Below are positions 35,217 through 44,392 of a stretch of 64,000 nucleotides of DNA, piece by piece. The stretch comes from a virus. The translations under genes and the position numbers were made by a program. The stretch covers positions 105,622-169,621 of IMG/VR virus record IMGVR_UViG_3300047200_000500; one strand, 5' to 3'. The notes under the pieces were generated by a model. It was not told the origin of the DNA, ran no database searches, and was given only the letters and a program-made list of their open reading frames with translations. Each line of letters starts with the position of its first letter. The first letter of the stretch is position 1.

Positions 35217-37958
35217 ATGAATAATATAGTATTTCCACCTAATCCATCTGATGGAGATGTCTTTGAATATACTGATGGCGTATATTTTCAATATAGTAGC
35301 ACCACTAAGACATGGAAAAAAGTTGTTGGATTATCAAATGTGCCGATGGCAAGTGTTAATAATGATGGATTAATGTCAAAAGATGACTTTATTAAGCTGC
35401 AATCATTAATTATTCCACCTCCTCAAGTCAGTTTAACTGCTGATTCATGCAATACTACTTTTAAAGAGGGAATGGTTAAAATAGAAAGTTCTAATAATGA
35501 TTTAAATATTGTTAGTAATCTTGATGTTTTTAATAAAACTGAAAAAGAAAAAGTCGATTTTATAATTCATGAAAATACCTTTGGTATTGATTTTTCGATA
35601 AACATCAACAGATTAATTGAAGAACTTGAATCACGTAATAAGATCACATATAGATCAACCCAGGGTGATCAAGGTGACCAGGGTGAAAGGGGAAACCCTG
35701 GACGCGATAGGATAGAAACTGGCCCACGTGGGCAAAAAGGTGATGATGGCAAAAATGCCCCATTTCCTGGCACATTAGTTCAAGATTTTACAACAATAGA
35801 TCAAACTAAAATTAAAAAAGTAGTTGTTGATATTAAAAATGACCCAAATAATCCAAAAAACATAATAGTTGTTTTTGGTAATGTTGGTAATTTATCAGCT
35901 TGCCCAAATAGAGTTAATTGGAAAAACAAAAAAACTCCATGGATTGTTGCATTAAAAGAAAATGTCGGGCCTTGTTTCTTGCCAGCAGGTTGCAGAGGCG
36001 TTTGCTCAACTGAACTTTATTATGTTGACACAACAACAATTCAAGAACAGATACAAGAAAGGTTTATAGAATTATTACTTGCTGCTAAAACAGAAAGAGA
36101 GACTTTGGCCAAAAATTGGCTAAATTCAATGATTCAAATGTTTAATTCGCAAAAGCAAGCAGTTTGTTGCGCTATTGAAGCAATTGATAGCAAGAGTAAG
36201 AATCAGGACATAAGAAACATTTGGTCAACTGGTAGATATGCGGCAGCGCAATCAATGTATGCGTTTACTATTACAAGCGATGGTGCCCCAAAATATCCAA
36301 GAGCAGACCCACAGAATACACCAAATGATTTCTTACCTGGATCAAGCGGTAGTAATCAACAAGGTGGTGCCATTTTAAATGGTACTGATCCAAATACATT
36401 TAAATGCCAGGAATGTTTCCTTATTGTTGATTTATTAAGTTATAATGTCGGACAGTCGAGACCAATTAATATAGACTTACCAGCTGGTGATTATATTTCA
36501 ACTATAATTCAATGCTGCCCACAATTTGATAGATCTGGATATTCAGGAAGATATAGTGTTAAATTTAGTGATGTTGATAGTAGTGGAAATATTACCAGTT
36601 TATACACATCTAATGATTATGGATATTTAGATATGGCGGCAGCAAGTGCTGCTTATATTGGTGATAATTTATCATTTAAACATCAGGGTGGTGTAGCAAG
36701 CTTCTATTTGAATCCACCACCGCCAAATGGTAGTGCTGTTAGTCTTAATGGTGGAGTTAGATTGTGCGTACAATTAGCTAAATGTTTTGAAAACCCGAGT
36801 AATGTCACAAGCGGATCTAATGTCACTATTTCTGATTTGCTTTCTTCTTATGTGAGAGCTTCACATGCTGAATTTTATGAACGTGGTTGGAGAATAGGAA
36901 ATGCATGCGCTGCTCATACTTCTGTTTTTGGAACTCAATTCATAGTTGTATACAGGAGCTTGGGTACTGATACTAGTTGTGGAGGTGGTGAGTATTCAAC
37001 AACACCATTTATTAAATATTTCCAGGATAACTTGGATGAGCATGTTGCTATTGCTTGGCCAACAATAGACGGTGATGGATTCTTTGGATTGCCGAGAGAC
37101 GATGGAAGATTAAGAATAAAATTAGTATATGATAAAGATTTATCAGATATAATAGTAAATAATATTAATAATGATGTTATATTTAAGAAAATAGGAGATC
37201 CTAAATCAGTTATTAAGAAAGTTGTTGTACCAATACTTGACCAAACTAATCTTACATCTGGTGGTCCAGATCCGTCAGTGTCTCCAGATTATGAATTAGT
37301 TAAAGCTCCTGGAATAATGTGGTCATTTAATACTTCTATAAATGCCAAGATGATTGATAGTGGTGCGATACTCCCACAAAATAAATACCCAGTTACTAGT
37401 TTATATCCCGATTCAGATATAGAAATTGCTTCTGGATCATTATCATCCCGTGGTATCGAAATAAGAGCTTTAAGTGGAACATTGCCAACCAGAATGAGAG
37501 CGATATCATTCTGGTTTAATGCTGTAAATGCCCAATCGAGTTTCTCAATAACTATTGGTTCTGTATTAAGTGGAATATTTAAATATGCTCTTCTTGTTAA
37601 AGTTTACGATTATGTTGGCTTAAATGTTAGACAAGTTGAAATTTTATCATATACTAATCAGGACAATGCTGTTGAAGGTTCAACCGATTATGCTAAAATA
37701 ACCATTCCAAATAATGCCTGGGTTCATATAGTTGCAAACAGAGTAAGCGATCAATATGTTGAAATTTATGTAAATGGGGTTAAAAATGGGATTATAGGAC
37801 CACTTAATGATGAAAGTTCTTGGGTAAATCAATCAACAGTGTCAGATGTAATAAATTCAACAGCTGGATCTTTATTGGATCAGGTTAGATTATATAATGA
37901 CACAATGACAGTAGACATGATTTCAGCTTTGTATCGTATTGGCAGGAACGCTAATTGA
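35217..37958 (+). CDS. Collagen-like tail fibre with C-terminal LamG-like domain
   Basis: 913 aa. An N-terminal PSDGDVFEYTDGVYFQYSS segment and PMASVNNDGLMSKDDFIKL form the docking region. Residues ~147-182 are Gly-X-Y repeats (GDQGDQGERGNPGRDR, GPRGQKGDDGKNAPF). Residues ~698-912 resemble a LamG/concanavalin-type jelly roll (GIMWSFN, AISFWFNAVN, WVHIVANRVSDQYVEIYVNG, LDQVRLYN), which often binds carbohydrates and so is the likely receptor tip. Start codon abuts the previous stop (TAAATG). A receptor-binding fibre is the best reading. Confidence 0.78.
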   Translation: MNNIVFPPNPSDGDVFEYTDGVYFQYSSTTKTWKKVVGLSNVPMASVNNDGLMSKDDFIKLQSLIIPPPQVSLTADSCNTTFKEGMVKIESSNNDLNIVSNLDVFNKTEKEKVDFIIHENTFGIDFSININRLIEELESRNKITYRSTQGDQGDQGERGNPGRDRIETGPRGQKGDDGKNAPFPGTLVQDFTTIDQTKIKKVVVDIKNDPNNPKNIIVVFGNVGNLSACPNRVNWKNKKTPWIVALKENVGPCFLPAGCRGVCSTELYYVDTTTIQEQIQERFIELLLAAKTERETLAKNWLNSMIQMFNSQKQAVCCAIEAIDSKSKNQDIRNIWSTGRYAAAQSMYAFTITSDGAPKYPRADPQNTPNDFLPGSSGSNQQGGAILNGTDPNTFKCQECFLIVDLLSYNVGQSRPINIDLPAGDYISTIIQCCPQFDRSGYSGRYSVKFSDVDSSGNITSLYTSNDYGYLDMAAASAAYIGDNLSFKHQGGVASFYLNPPPPNGSAVSLNGGVRLCVQLAKCFENPSNVTSGSNVTISDLLSSYVRASHAEFYERGWRIGNACAAHTSVFGTQFIVVYRSLGTDTSCGGGEYSTTPFIKYFQDNLDEHVAIAWPTIDGDGFFGLPRDDGRLRIKLVYDKDLSDIIVNNINNDVIFKKIGDPKSVIKKVVVPILDQTNLTSGGPDPSVSPDYELVKAPGIMWSFNTSINAKMIDSGAILPQNKYPVTSLYPDSDIEIASGSLSSRGIEIRALSGTLPTRMRAISFWFNAVNAQSSFSITIGSVLSGIFKYALLVKVYDYVGLNVRQVEILSYTNQDNAVEGSTDYAKITIPNNAWVHIVANRVSDQYVEIYVNGVKNGIIGPLNDESSWVNQSTVSDVINSTAGSLLDQVRLYNDTMTVDMISALYRIGRNAN

Positions 37959-37959
37959 T

Positions 37960-37973
37960 AGTATTTTAATTTT
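37960..37973 (+). promoter_or_regulatory. AGTATTTTA-N5-ATG box
   Basis: AGTATTTTA (37960-37968) with 5 bases to ATG 37974; same as at 15708 and 57184. Confidence 0.45.
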
Positions 37974-38585
37974 ATGAAAATAGATGTAACTAGGTTTTGT
38001 GGTCTTTCTAGAAGAGATGATTTTCAAAATTGGCTGAAATCTATTTCTAATGAATATTATAATGAATTAATTTATTTTCTTAGACTTGGAAAATCATGTG
38101 GTAGCAATAAAGAAAAAATGGAAGAAATATATAGTAAATTGGTCAAGGATAAAAAATCAAATTTGATGATCGATTTTTTAATTAAAAATTATCCACATAT
38201 GATAATTTATGATAAGAATGATGCCACAAGTAAAATTGTAGAAGTTCCCCAAAATGATAAACAAATGGTTTTAAGTAATGATAAACAAATGGTTTTAAGT
38301 AATGATGAATTAAATCATCATAAAGTATTCCAAAAATATAAACCTGGGTTATTATTAATACCACATCAAATGATTTTTATTGATGATAATGGGCGTTCTT
38401 TAGAAAACAGAATTATAGAGTTCACAAGAACTAAAATCCAAACTGATTATGTGATTTTACAAGGCCCAAAATTTTACCATGGTTACATAGAATATTTTGA
38501 AAAAGAATTTGCATCAGAGGCTTTTAAATTACCAAGCCACAATAGACCAATATTTATTTATAAGAAAAATAATAATTTAAGATAA
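37974..38585 (+). CDS. Unknown 203-aa protein with an 8-aa duplication
   Basis: Has an exact tandem duplication of an 8-residue unit (NDKQMVLS) at ~residues 94-109, encoded by a 24-bp repeat, much like the one in 5410-6027. No family recognised. It is flanked by a collagen-like fibre gene and the convergent DegT gene, whose 3' end overlaps it by 9 bases. The C-terminal region (GPKFYHGYIEYF) is conserved-looking but unassigned. Confidence 0.5.
   Translation: MKIDVTRFCGLSRRDDFQNWLKSISNEYYNELIYFLRLGKSCGSNKEKMEEIYSKLVKDKKSNLMIDFLIKNYPHMIIYDKNDATSKIVEVPQNDKQMVLSNDKQMVLSNDELNHHKVFQKYKPGLLLIPHQMIFIDDNGRSLENRIIEFTRTKIQTDYVILQGPKFYHGYIEYFEKEFASEAFKLPSHNRPIFIYKKNNNLR
38253..38300 (+). repeat. 24-bp exact tandem duplication (2 copies) inside a gene
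   Basis: Units 38253-38276 and 38277-38300 are identical and add 8 in-frame residues. A partial third copy (AATGAT) follows. It is the second exact 24-bp duplication in the window. Confidence 0.9.
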
Positions 38586-39659
38586 TGCTTTGGATATTCT
38601 TGTAACCTCGTCAATATCAAGACCTGGACCGCCTGGCAGTGTAATGCCTTGTCTCCATAATTTTACTGCTATTGGAAAATCATTTTCATTGTATTCGTGA
38701 TGCTCCCAAGGCGGCATTAGAGGAATTGGCGGAAATATTGGTCTTGAATCATATCCCAATGAATTTAATATTTTAGAAGCAGTATTGTAATAATCATAGT
38801 CAGATTCGTCTAATATTGAGAACATCCACCATGAATTATGACCACCATTCGGTGATTTTTGAAATTTAAATTTATCACCAAGTAATGAAATATAAGTATC
38901 TGCGATTGATGTTAATTTTTTAGATGTTTCATCTATCCTGTTAATCTGTGAATTTGCTAATGCCGCTTGCATCCCCGTTATTCTATAATTATACCCTATA
39001 TCACAATGCCAGAATCTTTTTCCTGGTTGTTGCGCTTGACCCCTGAGCAATTTACATTTATCAGCTATTTTATCATCATTTGTTAATATCATACCTCCTT
39101 CAGCACTAGAAATTAATTTATTTCCATACATACTAAATACTGATACTTCACCAAAACTACCGATGTTTTTTGAATCTACTTTAGCAGTTAAAGCTTCACA
39201 TCCATCTTCAATTATTTTGAACCCATATTTATTGGACATCTCTATTAAACGAACCATATCGACTGGGTTACCATAATTGTGAACAGCCACGACGGCATCA
39301 ATTTTCATCATTTTACATTTATTATCTAAAATGTCCAAGTTCATATTCCATGAATTGATATCGGCATCAATAAAAATTGGAATTGATCTAACATATTCAA
39401 CAGAAAATGCTACTGCTGCAAAACAGCATGCTGGAATGGCTATTTTTTTATTTTCAAGATTGGTACTTAATAATGCAAGATGAAGTGCTGTAGTTCCATT
39501 AGAACAACTAATAGCATGTTTTCTATCAGTGAGTTTTTTAAAATTATTTTCAAGCTTCTCAACTTCTGGACTGGCTTGTGTAATGAATTGAGATTTGACT
39601 ATATCATAAACAGCCTTTGCGTCATCATCAGTAAAAATTTGATTATAGACTGGAATCAT
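38577..39659 (-). CDS. DegT/DnrJ/EryC1-type sugar aminotransferase (GDP-perosamine synthase-like)
   Basis: A full-length (360 aa) PLP enzyme that moves an amino group to the keto carbon of a nucleotide sugar. The PLP-binding lysine is K181 in SMYGNKLISSAEGGM; other family marks are SCSNGTTALHLAL, AVHNYGNPVD, KIIEDGCEALTAK (E151-D152) and GYNYRITGMQAAL. Paired with Gmd, the likely reaction is GDP-4-keto-6-deoxy-mannose to GDP-perosamine. An ArnB/WecE-type substrate cannot be excluded by eye. Its ATG overlaps the ATG of the divergent gene within CATG (39657-39660). Confidence 0.85.
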   Translation of the reverse strand: MIPVYNQIFTDDDAKAVYDIVKSQFITQASPEVEKLENNFKKLTDRKHAISCSNGTTALHLALLSTNLENKKIAIPACCFAAVAFSVEYVRSIPIFIDADINSWNMNLDILDNKCKMMKIDAVVAVHNYGNPVDMVRLIEMSNKYGFKIIEDGCEALTAKVDSKNIGSFGEVSVFSMYGNKLISSAEGGMILTNDDKIADKCKLLRGQAQQPGKRFWHCDIGYNYRITGMQAALANSQINRIDETSKKLTSIADTYISLLGDKFKFQKSPNGGHNSWWMFSILDESDYDYYNTASKILNSLGYDSRPIFPPIPLMPPWEHHEYNENDFPIAVKLWRQGITLPGGPGLDIDEVTRISKALS

Positions 39660-40323
39660 GTTTAAATCCCTTGAGTGTGAGATAAATTTGTCACCGTTTA
39701 TTTATCTGTATGACATTAATACGCTTAGACAATTTGAATGTACATATGCTCATCATTTATTAATAAATACTAACTTAAATAATTGTGAAAAGGCGTTTTT
39801 CTTAAGAAATAATAGAAAACCAAATAAATATGATGTAGACCATGTTGAATATTTAAAATCTGCTTTTAAACCGGTTGATCCAGATACATATTGGAATACT
39901 TATGTTTTTCAAGCTATCTATGATGATTTTGGTGATTTAGAAGTTAGTTCCGATATAATATCTAAATATTATAAAGAAATTTTAAAATTTGAAATAAATT
40001 ATGATAATTTACATGAGATTGGTAGATCAATAAGATATAAATTTGGTAAAGTATTGTCAGATAAAGGGTATAATATGATAAATGTGTGGCAATTAATGCA
40101 AGTTTCTGCAGTAATTAATACCAACAATATAACAAAAAATCCAAATAATATAAAGTTCATATTTAATAAAATATATAAGAGAAAACCACTAGACCAAGAG
40201 GTGCAGATAATACTGTGCCTTGATCTAGATTCAGGAATCCAAGGAGTAAGAAATGAAATTGTCAAATATTTCAAAGTTGCATACGAAGCTACTTTCAGAA
40301 GAAGAAGAATTAAAAAATATTGA
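39658..40323 (+). CDS. Unknown 221-aa protein
   Basis: Starts in the CATG shared with the divergent DegT gene, so it has no upstream room for a dedicated promoter or ribosome site. Helix-rich with many Asn/Tyr/Lys; contains IRYKFGKVLSDKGYNMINVW and RKPLDQEVQIIL segments. No family recognised. Ends inside the next gene (71-base overlap). Confidence 0.5.
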   Translation: MFKSLECEINLSPFIYLYDINTLRQFECTYAHHLLINTNLNNCEKAFFLRNNRKPNKYDVDHVEYLKSAFKPVDPDTYWNTYVFQAIYDDFGDLEVSSDIISKYYKEILKFEINYDNLHEIGRSIRYKFGKVLSDKGYNMINVWQLMQVSAVINTNNITKNPNNIKFIFNKIYKRKPLDQEVQIILCLDLDSGIQGVRNEIVKYFKVAYEATFRRRRIKKY

Positions 40324-40633
40324 TAAAGAGGCACTTGCCGAATTAGAGGGTAAGCCGCTGGAAACTGACCAACCAGTTGCTCCACCCGCTGATGAAAATA
40401 TGCCAAACGAATTGGAAGATTTAGATTATAGCCCAAAATCTAATCAAATTAATAAGCCAAATTCTTCTGGATTTACATTGCGAAATGTAACTGATCAACT
40501 AGATGGCATAGTAAAAAATTGGTTTAATTTTGCTGTAGAAATGAACCCTGATGCAAAAGAAAAATTTTTAGCATTAGGTGAAAGAATATCAGAAATATCA
40601 GATATTGTTAAGAAGGAATTTAATAATGTCTGA
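40253..40633 (+). CDS. Unknown 126-aa protein with MKLS start
   Basis: The start at 40253 is supported by AAGGAGTAAGAA directly upstream, an excellent Shine-Dalgarno, despite the 71-base overlap with the previous gene. The middle is an acidic, Pro-rich linker; the C-terminal half is helical (DGIVKNWFNFAVEMNPDAKEK). The MKLSNIS start resembles MKLSTINE of 7346. No family recognised. Confidence 0.5.
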   Translation: MKLSNISKLHTKLLSEEEELKNIDKEALAELEGKPLETDQPVAPPADENMPNELEDLDYSPKSNQINKPNSSGFTLRNVTDQLDGIVKNWFNFAVEMNPDAKEKFLALGERISEISDIVKKEFNNV

Positions 40634-41273
40634 TTTTGACCCATTTAAACCTCTGAATTCTGAAGATTTTAAGCCTTCTGATCTCCCAACTGGAAATAAA
40701 GAAGACAAAATCAATCCAAAAGACGTTGGAGTTGATAATAGTGTTGATTTAAAAGATGACGAAGATGGAGAAGATGCAGATACTTCACTAGATGATTTTG
40801 AATCAGAACTAAATGATCAGTTTTCTCCTGATGTCCCAAGCGGTGATGAATCATTAAGTTTACCGGAACCTACTAGTATACAGACTCCAATTGCACCTGA
40901 AAAACAAATTAAATGGACTGTTATTCCTACTGATAATAACGAATTAAAATCACAACATGTTAATGGCTTTACGTTAAGAGCTAGACCATTGAGTGCAAAG
41001 AAAGATGAAAAGATTAAATATATAACTCAATTATACAAAGGAAACAAAATTTTAGAAAAAGGTGTTATTTGGATTGACTCCACTAAAGATCCAATAACAT
41101 TTTTGCAAAATGTAGCCGATAGGATCCTTAATAGGATGGGCTTAACATCCAATGAAATAGAAGAACCTAAAAGTGAATTTACGAATGAAGAACCTATAGA
41201 ATCAGATTTACCAAAGGAAGAAGAAAAAGGCGATCTTGGTAATGAAATGGATCAAGTGCTGGGGTCAATTTAA
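40626..41273 (+). CDS. Acidic unknown protein (215 aa)
   Basis: The ATG at 40626 follows AAGGAA and is preferred; the frame also opens upstream at 40578. The N-terminal ~100 residues are disordered and strongly acidic (LKDDEDGEDADTSLDDFESEL); residues ~105-180 form a small folded domain (HVNGFTLRARPLSAKKDEKIKY); the C-terminus is acidic again. It could be a scaffold or DNA-mimic type protein; not shown. It overlaps the previous gene by 8 bases. Confidence 0.5.
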   Translation: MSDFDPFKPLNSEDFKPSDLPTGNKEDKINPKDVGVDNSVDLKDDEDGEDADTSLDDFESELNDQFSPDVPSGDESLSLPEPTSIQTPIAPEKQIKWTVIPTDNNELKSQHVNGFTLRARPLSAKKDEKIKYITQLYKGNKILEKGVIWIDSTKDPITFLQNVADRILNRMGLTSNEIEEPKSEFTNEEPIESDLPKEEEKGDLGNEMDQVLGSI

Positions 41274-42506
41274 ATCAGATTCTATCTCTAATAAATCTCC
41301 CCAATATTCCTGATTTTTGAAATTTTTACAATTTTGTGACCCGACAATGGCCCAAATAACGGAATAATCTCTTTTATCTGGTATTGTATCTTGCCCGTCG
41401 CTAAGAATTATGTTGACATTTGCGACTAGATTATTATGTTCAATATAATCAAGCACACAACTAAAATCAGTACCTCCACGACCAGTTACAGCTACAGTTC
41501 TCCAGTCTCCTTTTTTATATTCTCTAACTTTATGAACTGCACTATCAAATTCGATTAATGTAATTTTAAATTTCTGGGAAATTGATTCTATTTCACCAAA
41601 TACTACTTCTAATATTTTAGTGTACATTGATCCACTAGTGTCAATCATGATAGTTAATTTATTGCCACCATGAGAAGATGTCCCTTTTATTCCAAATTGT
41701 TGATTTTTTCTGTTTAATCTAGCAAAAGTTTTTCTTTTTTGTCCTATTGACCTACCTATTAAATTTCTTAATAAATGAGCGTAATGAATTTTTGATGATT
41801 GAATTTGTTTTATAAATTCTTCTAAGTGTCCAGGTGGATTACCAGCAGCCTTGCTAGTTGAATTAACTATTTCTTTTACTGTTTGTCTAATTTCATCTTT
41901 TGATGCATCACTTTCTGACCACACTTCATGATTATCATGTAGTTCTACGTGTAATATTTTACCGTTTTTTAATATTAATATCCACCCCTTTAATCCATTA
42001 TCGTTATTTATTTCTTGGATTCTTGAGTTATCTATAATCCATTTTGCAACTTCTTCACTTGAATGATCTTTTTCAAAAAAATCTAAATCTATACCGGACC
42101 ATAATTCATTATCTTTATCACACATGTTGCTACCAGGCATAAACATTCCACATTCTGGAAGATGATCTATACTTTTATTAGATTTATGACCATTAATTAA
42201 CCAATCTTGAGCTATGTTATTGATTACATGATGTTCGTCGGTTGGGCCAATTGACCTACTTGGGTGCAGCCTGACCACATGCTCTATTTCATGGATTATT
42301 ACAGCTATCATTTCATCTATTGTTAAGCTATTGCAAAATTCTGTGTTATAATAACAGTTTACTCTTCCACCTTTTTTAAAAGCTACTCCAACTGTTTTTA
42401 TATCTGTTCGCTCTATCCAATCTATTCTTGTACAAAATGTGCCATACCATGGATGTAAAATTTGTATCTTACATCTTGCATCCATTAATTTGTCTATTTT
42501 ATCCAT
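41265..42506 (-). CDS. VWA domain protein with N-terminal zincin (DUF2201-like)
   Basis: Residues ~65-80 contain IIHEIEHVVRLH, an HExxH zinc-peptidase motif (H72, E73, H76) in the DUF2201/VWA-like metallopeptidase style. Residues ~283-400 are a von Willebrand A domain with an intact MIDAS: DTSGS (D289, S291, S293), GRGGTDF (T346) and ILSDG (D370). Such proteins pair with MoxR-type AAA ATPases as chaperone or remodelling systems; the partner is the next gene, whose stop overlaps this start (ATGA-like). In the phage it might remodel or cut a host or virion complex. Target unknown. Confidence 0.78.
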   Translation of the reverse strand: MDKIDKLMDARCKIQILHPWYGTFCTRIDWIERTDIKTVGVAFKKGGRVNCYYNTEFCNSLTIDEMIAVIIHEIEHVVRLHPSRSIGPTDEHHVINNIAQDWLINGHKSNKSIDHLPECGMFMPGSNMCDKDNELWSGIDLDFFEKDHSSEEVAKWIIDNSRIQEINNDNGLKGWILILKNGKILHVELHDNHEVWSESDASKDEIRQTVKEIVNSTSKAAGNPPGHLEEFIKQIQSSKIHYAHLLRNLIGRSIGQKRKTFARLNRKNQQFGIKGTSSHGGNKLTIMIDTSGSMYTKILEVVFGEIESISQKFKITLIEFDSAVHKVREYKKGDWRTVAVTGRGGTDFSCVLDYIEHNNLVANVNIILSDGQDTIPDKRDYSVIWAIVGSQNCKNFKNQEYWGDLLEIESDLN

Positions 42507-43867
42507 TATTTATTAAGCTTTATTTCAGATCCCCAAGCAGTAATTTGAATCTCTCTTGATAATACCGGATCTTTGGTCAGTGCATTATACCAAGTGCGAA
42601 TTTTTTGTTGTTTACTGAGTATTCTCTGGATTGATGGATTAATTAATGCTGCACCCTTTAGACTACTTTCAAGTTCGTTATTTGTTAAACCTCTACAGAA
42701 CCCAACAGCAAGATCTTTATAATTATTGTTATTGACCATCCATTTACAAAAAGACAAGACATTGTTTATTTGTTTTTCTTGTGGATCTTTTATGGATGTG
42801 GCAATATTGACCACACCAAGCATCAATCCTTGCATCTCTGGACGCTTCATTGTGTGAAGAATTTGGATTATTTTTGTACTTGCACCATTTTCGATAATGT
42901 CTCTTGGATAGAGTTCTGCTGCCCAATTCTTATAAGCATTTGTCACTGCTATTCCTATTAATCCTTGTAATAATTCAGTTCTGATTCTGTCCTTTTGTTC
43001 ATCATCCTTGAATATATCAGTATTGTTTTTTATTGAATTTTCAATTTTTGATACGAATTCCCACGATCTAGGATTTGGTTCAATTATTAATTGTTCAGAA
43101 CCATCTTCTGTTTGAATTAAATGTTCATTACTACCAGCGCAAAATTGAGTTATTTTATCAGTTATTCCGTCATCAATATCTGTAGATTTCATCCACTTCA
43201 TCCAATCAGTAATATATTCTTCATTTACCTGTATATTAACATGACACCAACGTGATGTAAAAGCGGCATCTGATACAAATGTGTTTGTCCTATATCTTGA
43301 TCCAGACGGATTACCAGCACCAATTATTAGGATTTTAGATGGTAGTTCATAGCCACCTGTTTTGCGATCTAATATTAATTCAAATAAAGCCTGTAAAACA
43401 TCATCTTCGCCTCTATTAACTTCATCTAAAAATAAAATCCCTTGATGATATTTAACTTCACCTTTAAACGGCCAATGTTCATCTGTTGTTTCTTTACCAT
43501 GGACTTCACAACATTTTAAATAATATGGAGATTTGTCTGGGATTATATCAGAATTTTTGCCCCATGTATTACCCTTTTCATCTATGAAATTTCCATGTGG
43601 AAGATCAACTGGTGGAAGATATATGAATTTATCACCATCTGCTTTAGGAAGACCTCTTAATTCAGAGGCTTCCATTTGAGCAGCACGCATATCTTTGCAA
43701 AAGAATGGCACTGAACAATTGCCTTTATCATCACAAAAATGAAATCTATTTTTACAAAATTTTTTGACGCCATTGCTTTTACCAACACCTCTTGGACCCC
43801 AAATAAACAATGGAATATTGGCAACATGGCAAATAGAAATAGCTGTATCTAATTCTGAATATATCAT
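42506..43867 (-). CDS. MoxR-family AAA+ ATPase
   Basis: 453 aa with Walker A GPRGVGKS (residues 24-31), Walker B GILFLDEVNR (D148, E149), a GNPSGSR segment near sensor 1 and an arginine-rich Arg-finger region (FTSRW). Both Walker motifs look intact, so it should hydrolyse ATP. MoxR ATPases act with VWA proteins to insert cofactors or remodel complexes; the VWA-zincin protein is encoded directly after it. An unusual Cys/His insertion follows Walker A (FCDDKGNCSVPFFC). Confidence 0.82.
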   Translation of the reverse strand: MIYSELDTAISICHVANIPLFIWGPRGVGKSNGVKKFCKNRFHFCDDKGNCSVPFFCKDMRAAQMEASELRGLPKADGDKFIYLPPVDLPHGNFIDEKGNTWGKNSDIIPDKSPYYLKCCEVHGKETTDEHWPFKGEVKYHQGILFLDEVNRGEDDVLQALFELILDRKTGGYELPSKILIIGAGNPSGSRYRTNTFVSDAAFTSRWCHVNIQVNEEYITDWMKWMKSTDIDDGITDKITQFCAGSNEHLIQTEDGSEQLIIEPNPRSWEFVSKIENSIKNNTDIFKDDEQKDRIRTELLQGLIGIAVTNAYKNWAAELYPRDIIENGASTKIIQILHTMKRPEMQGLMLGVVNIATSIKDPQEKQINNVLSFCKWMVNNNNYKDLAVGFCRGLTNNELESSLKGAALINPSIQRILSKQQKIRTWYNALTKDPVLSREIQITAWGSEIKLNK

Positions 43868-44319
43868 TTTGCACCTTTGCTCATTTTATGATAACCCTTT
43901 TTTTCTAATTTGGATATTAAAGAATCTTTATTTTTTATATTGTAATCTTTTATACCAACATTACTAAACTTGTCATCATATGTGTTTATTGATTTATAAG
44001 TATTATTATCTAAATCTATGATGGTGTAAGACTTCATTATTATTGTATCATTAAATTTAGATTGTTTGATCCAGACTTCCCCATTGGTTAGACCATGCCA
44101 TGGATTGAATTTTTTATCATCATATTCAACAATTTGTTTATCATTATTACTATTTGCTGACCTAATTCTGTCATGATAAAGCTTAATCATTTCACCATTT
44201 GGTTTTTTTAATCTTACAGTTTTACCGTTATCGCATAGTTCTATGACAGTGCATATTTCATCACTTATTAGATTTTTATGCGTTAAGTATCTAACTTCAT
44301 CTTTTTCATGCAATTCCAT
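43864..44319 (-). CDS. Unknown 151-aa protein upstream of MoxR
   Basis: First gene of the minus-strand trio; its stop overlaps the MoxR start. It is beta-rich at the N-terminus (ICTVIELCDNGKTVRLKKPNGE), like a small SH3/KOW fold, and Lys-rich at the C-terminus. A short AT-rich divergent region (44320-44392) with an AAGGAA site lies upstream. Probably part of the MoxR-VWA system by context; no motif found. Confidence 0.5.
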   Translation of the reverse strand: MELHEKDEVRYLTHKNLISDEICTVIELCDNGKTVRLKKPNGEMIKLYHDRIRSANSNNDKQIVEYDDKKFNPWHGLTNGEVWIKQSKFNDTIIMKSYTIIDLDNNTYKSINTYDDKFSNVGIKDYNIKNKDSLISKLEKKGYHKMSKGAK

Positions 44320-44392
44320 ATTTGTATTCCTTAAATTTTTATATAAGACTTAATTTTTTTGTAAAGATTGTTATGAAACATTGAGATAAAAA
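44320..44392. promoter_or_regulatory. Divergent intergenic region
   Basis: 73 AT-rich bases between the minus-strand MoxR operon and the ligase gene, containing runs such as TTATATAA and a T-run. It is one of the few spaces in the window where divergent promoters could fit. No clear consensus -35/-10 pair identified. Confidence 0.4.
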
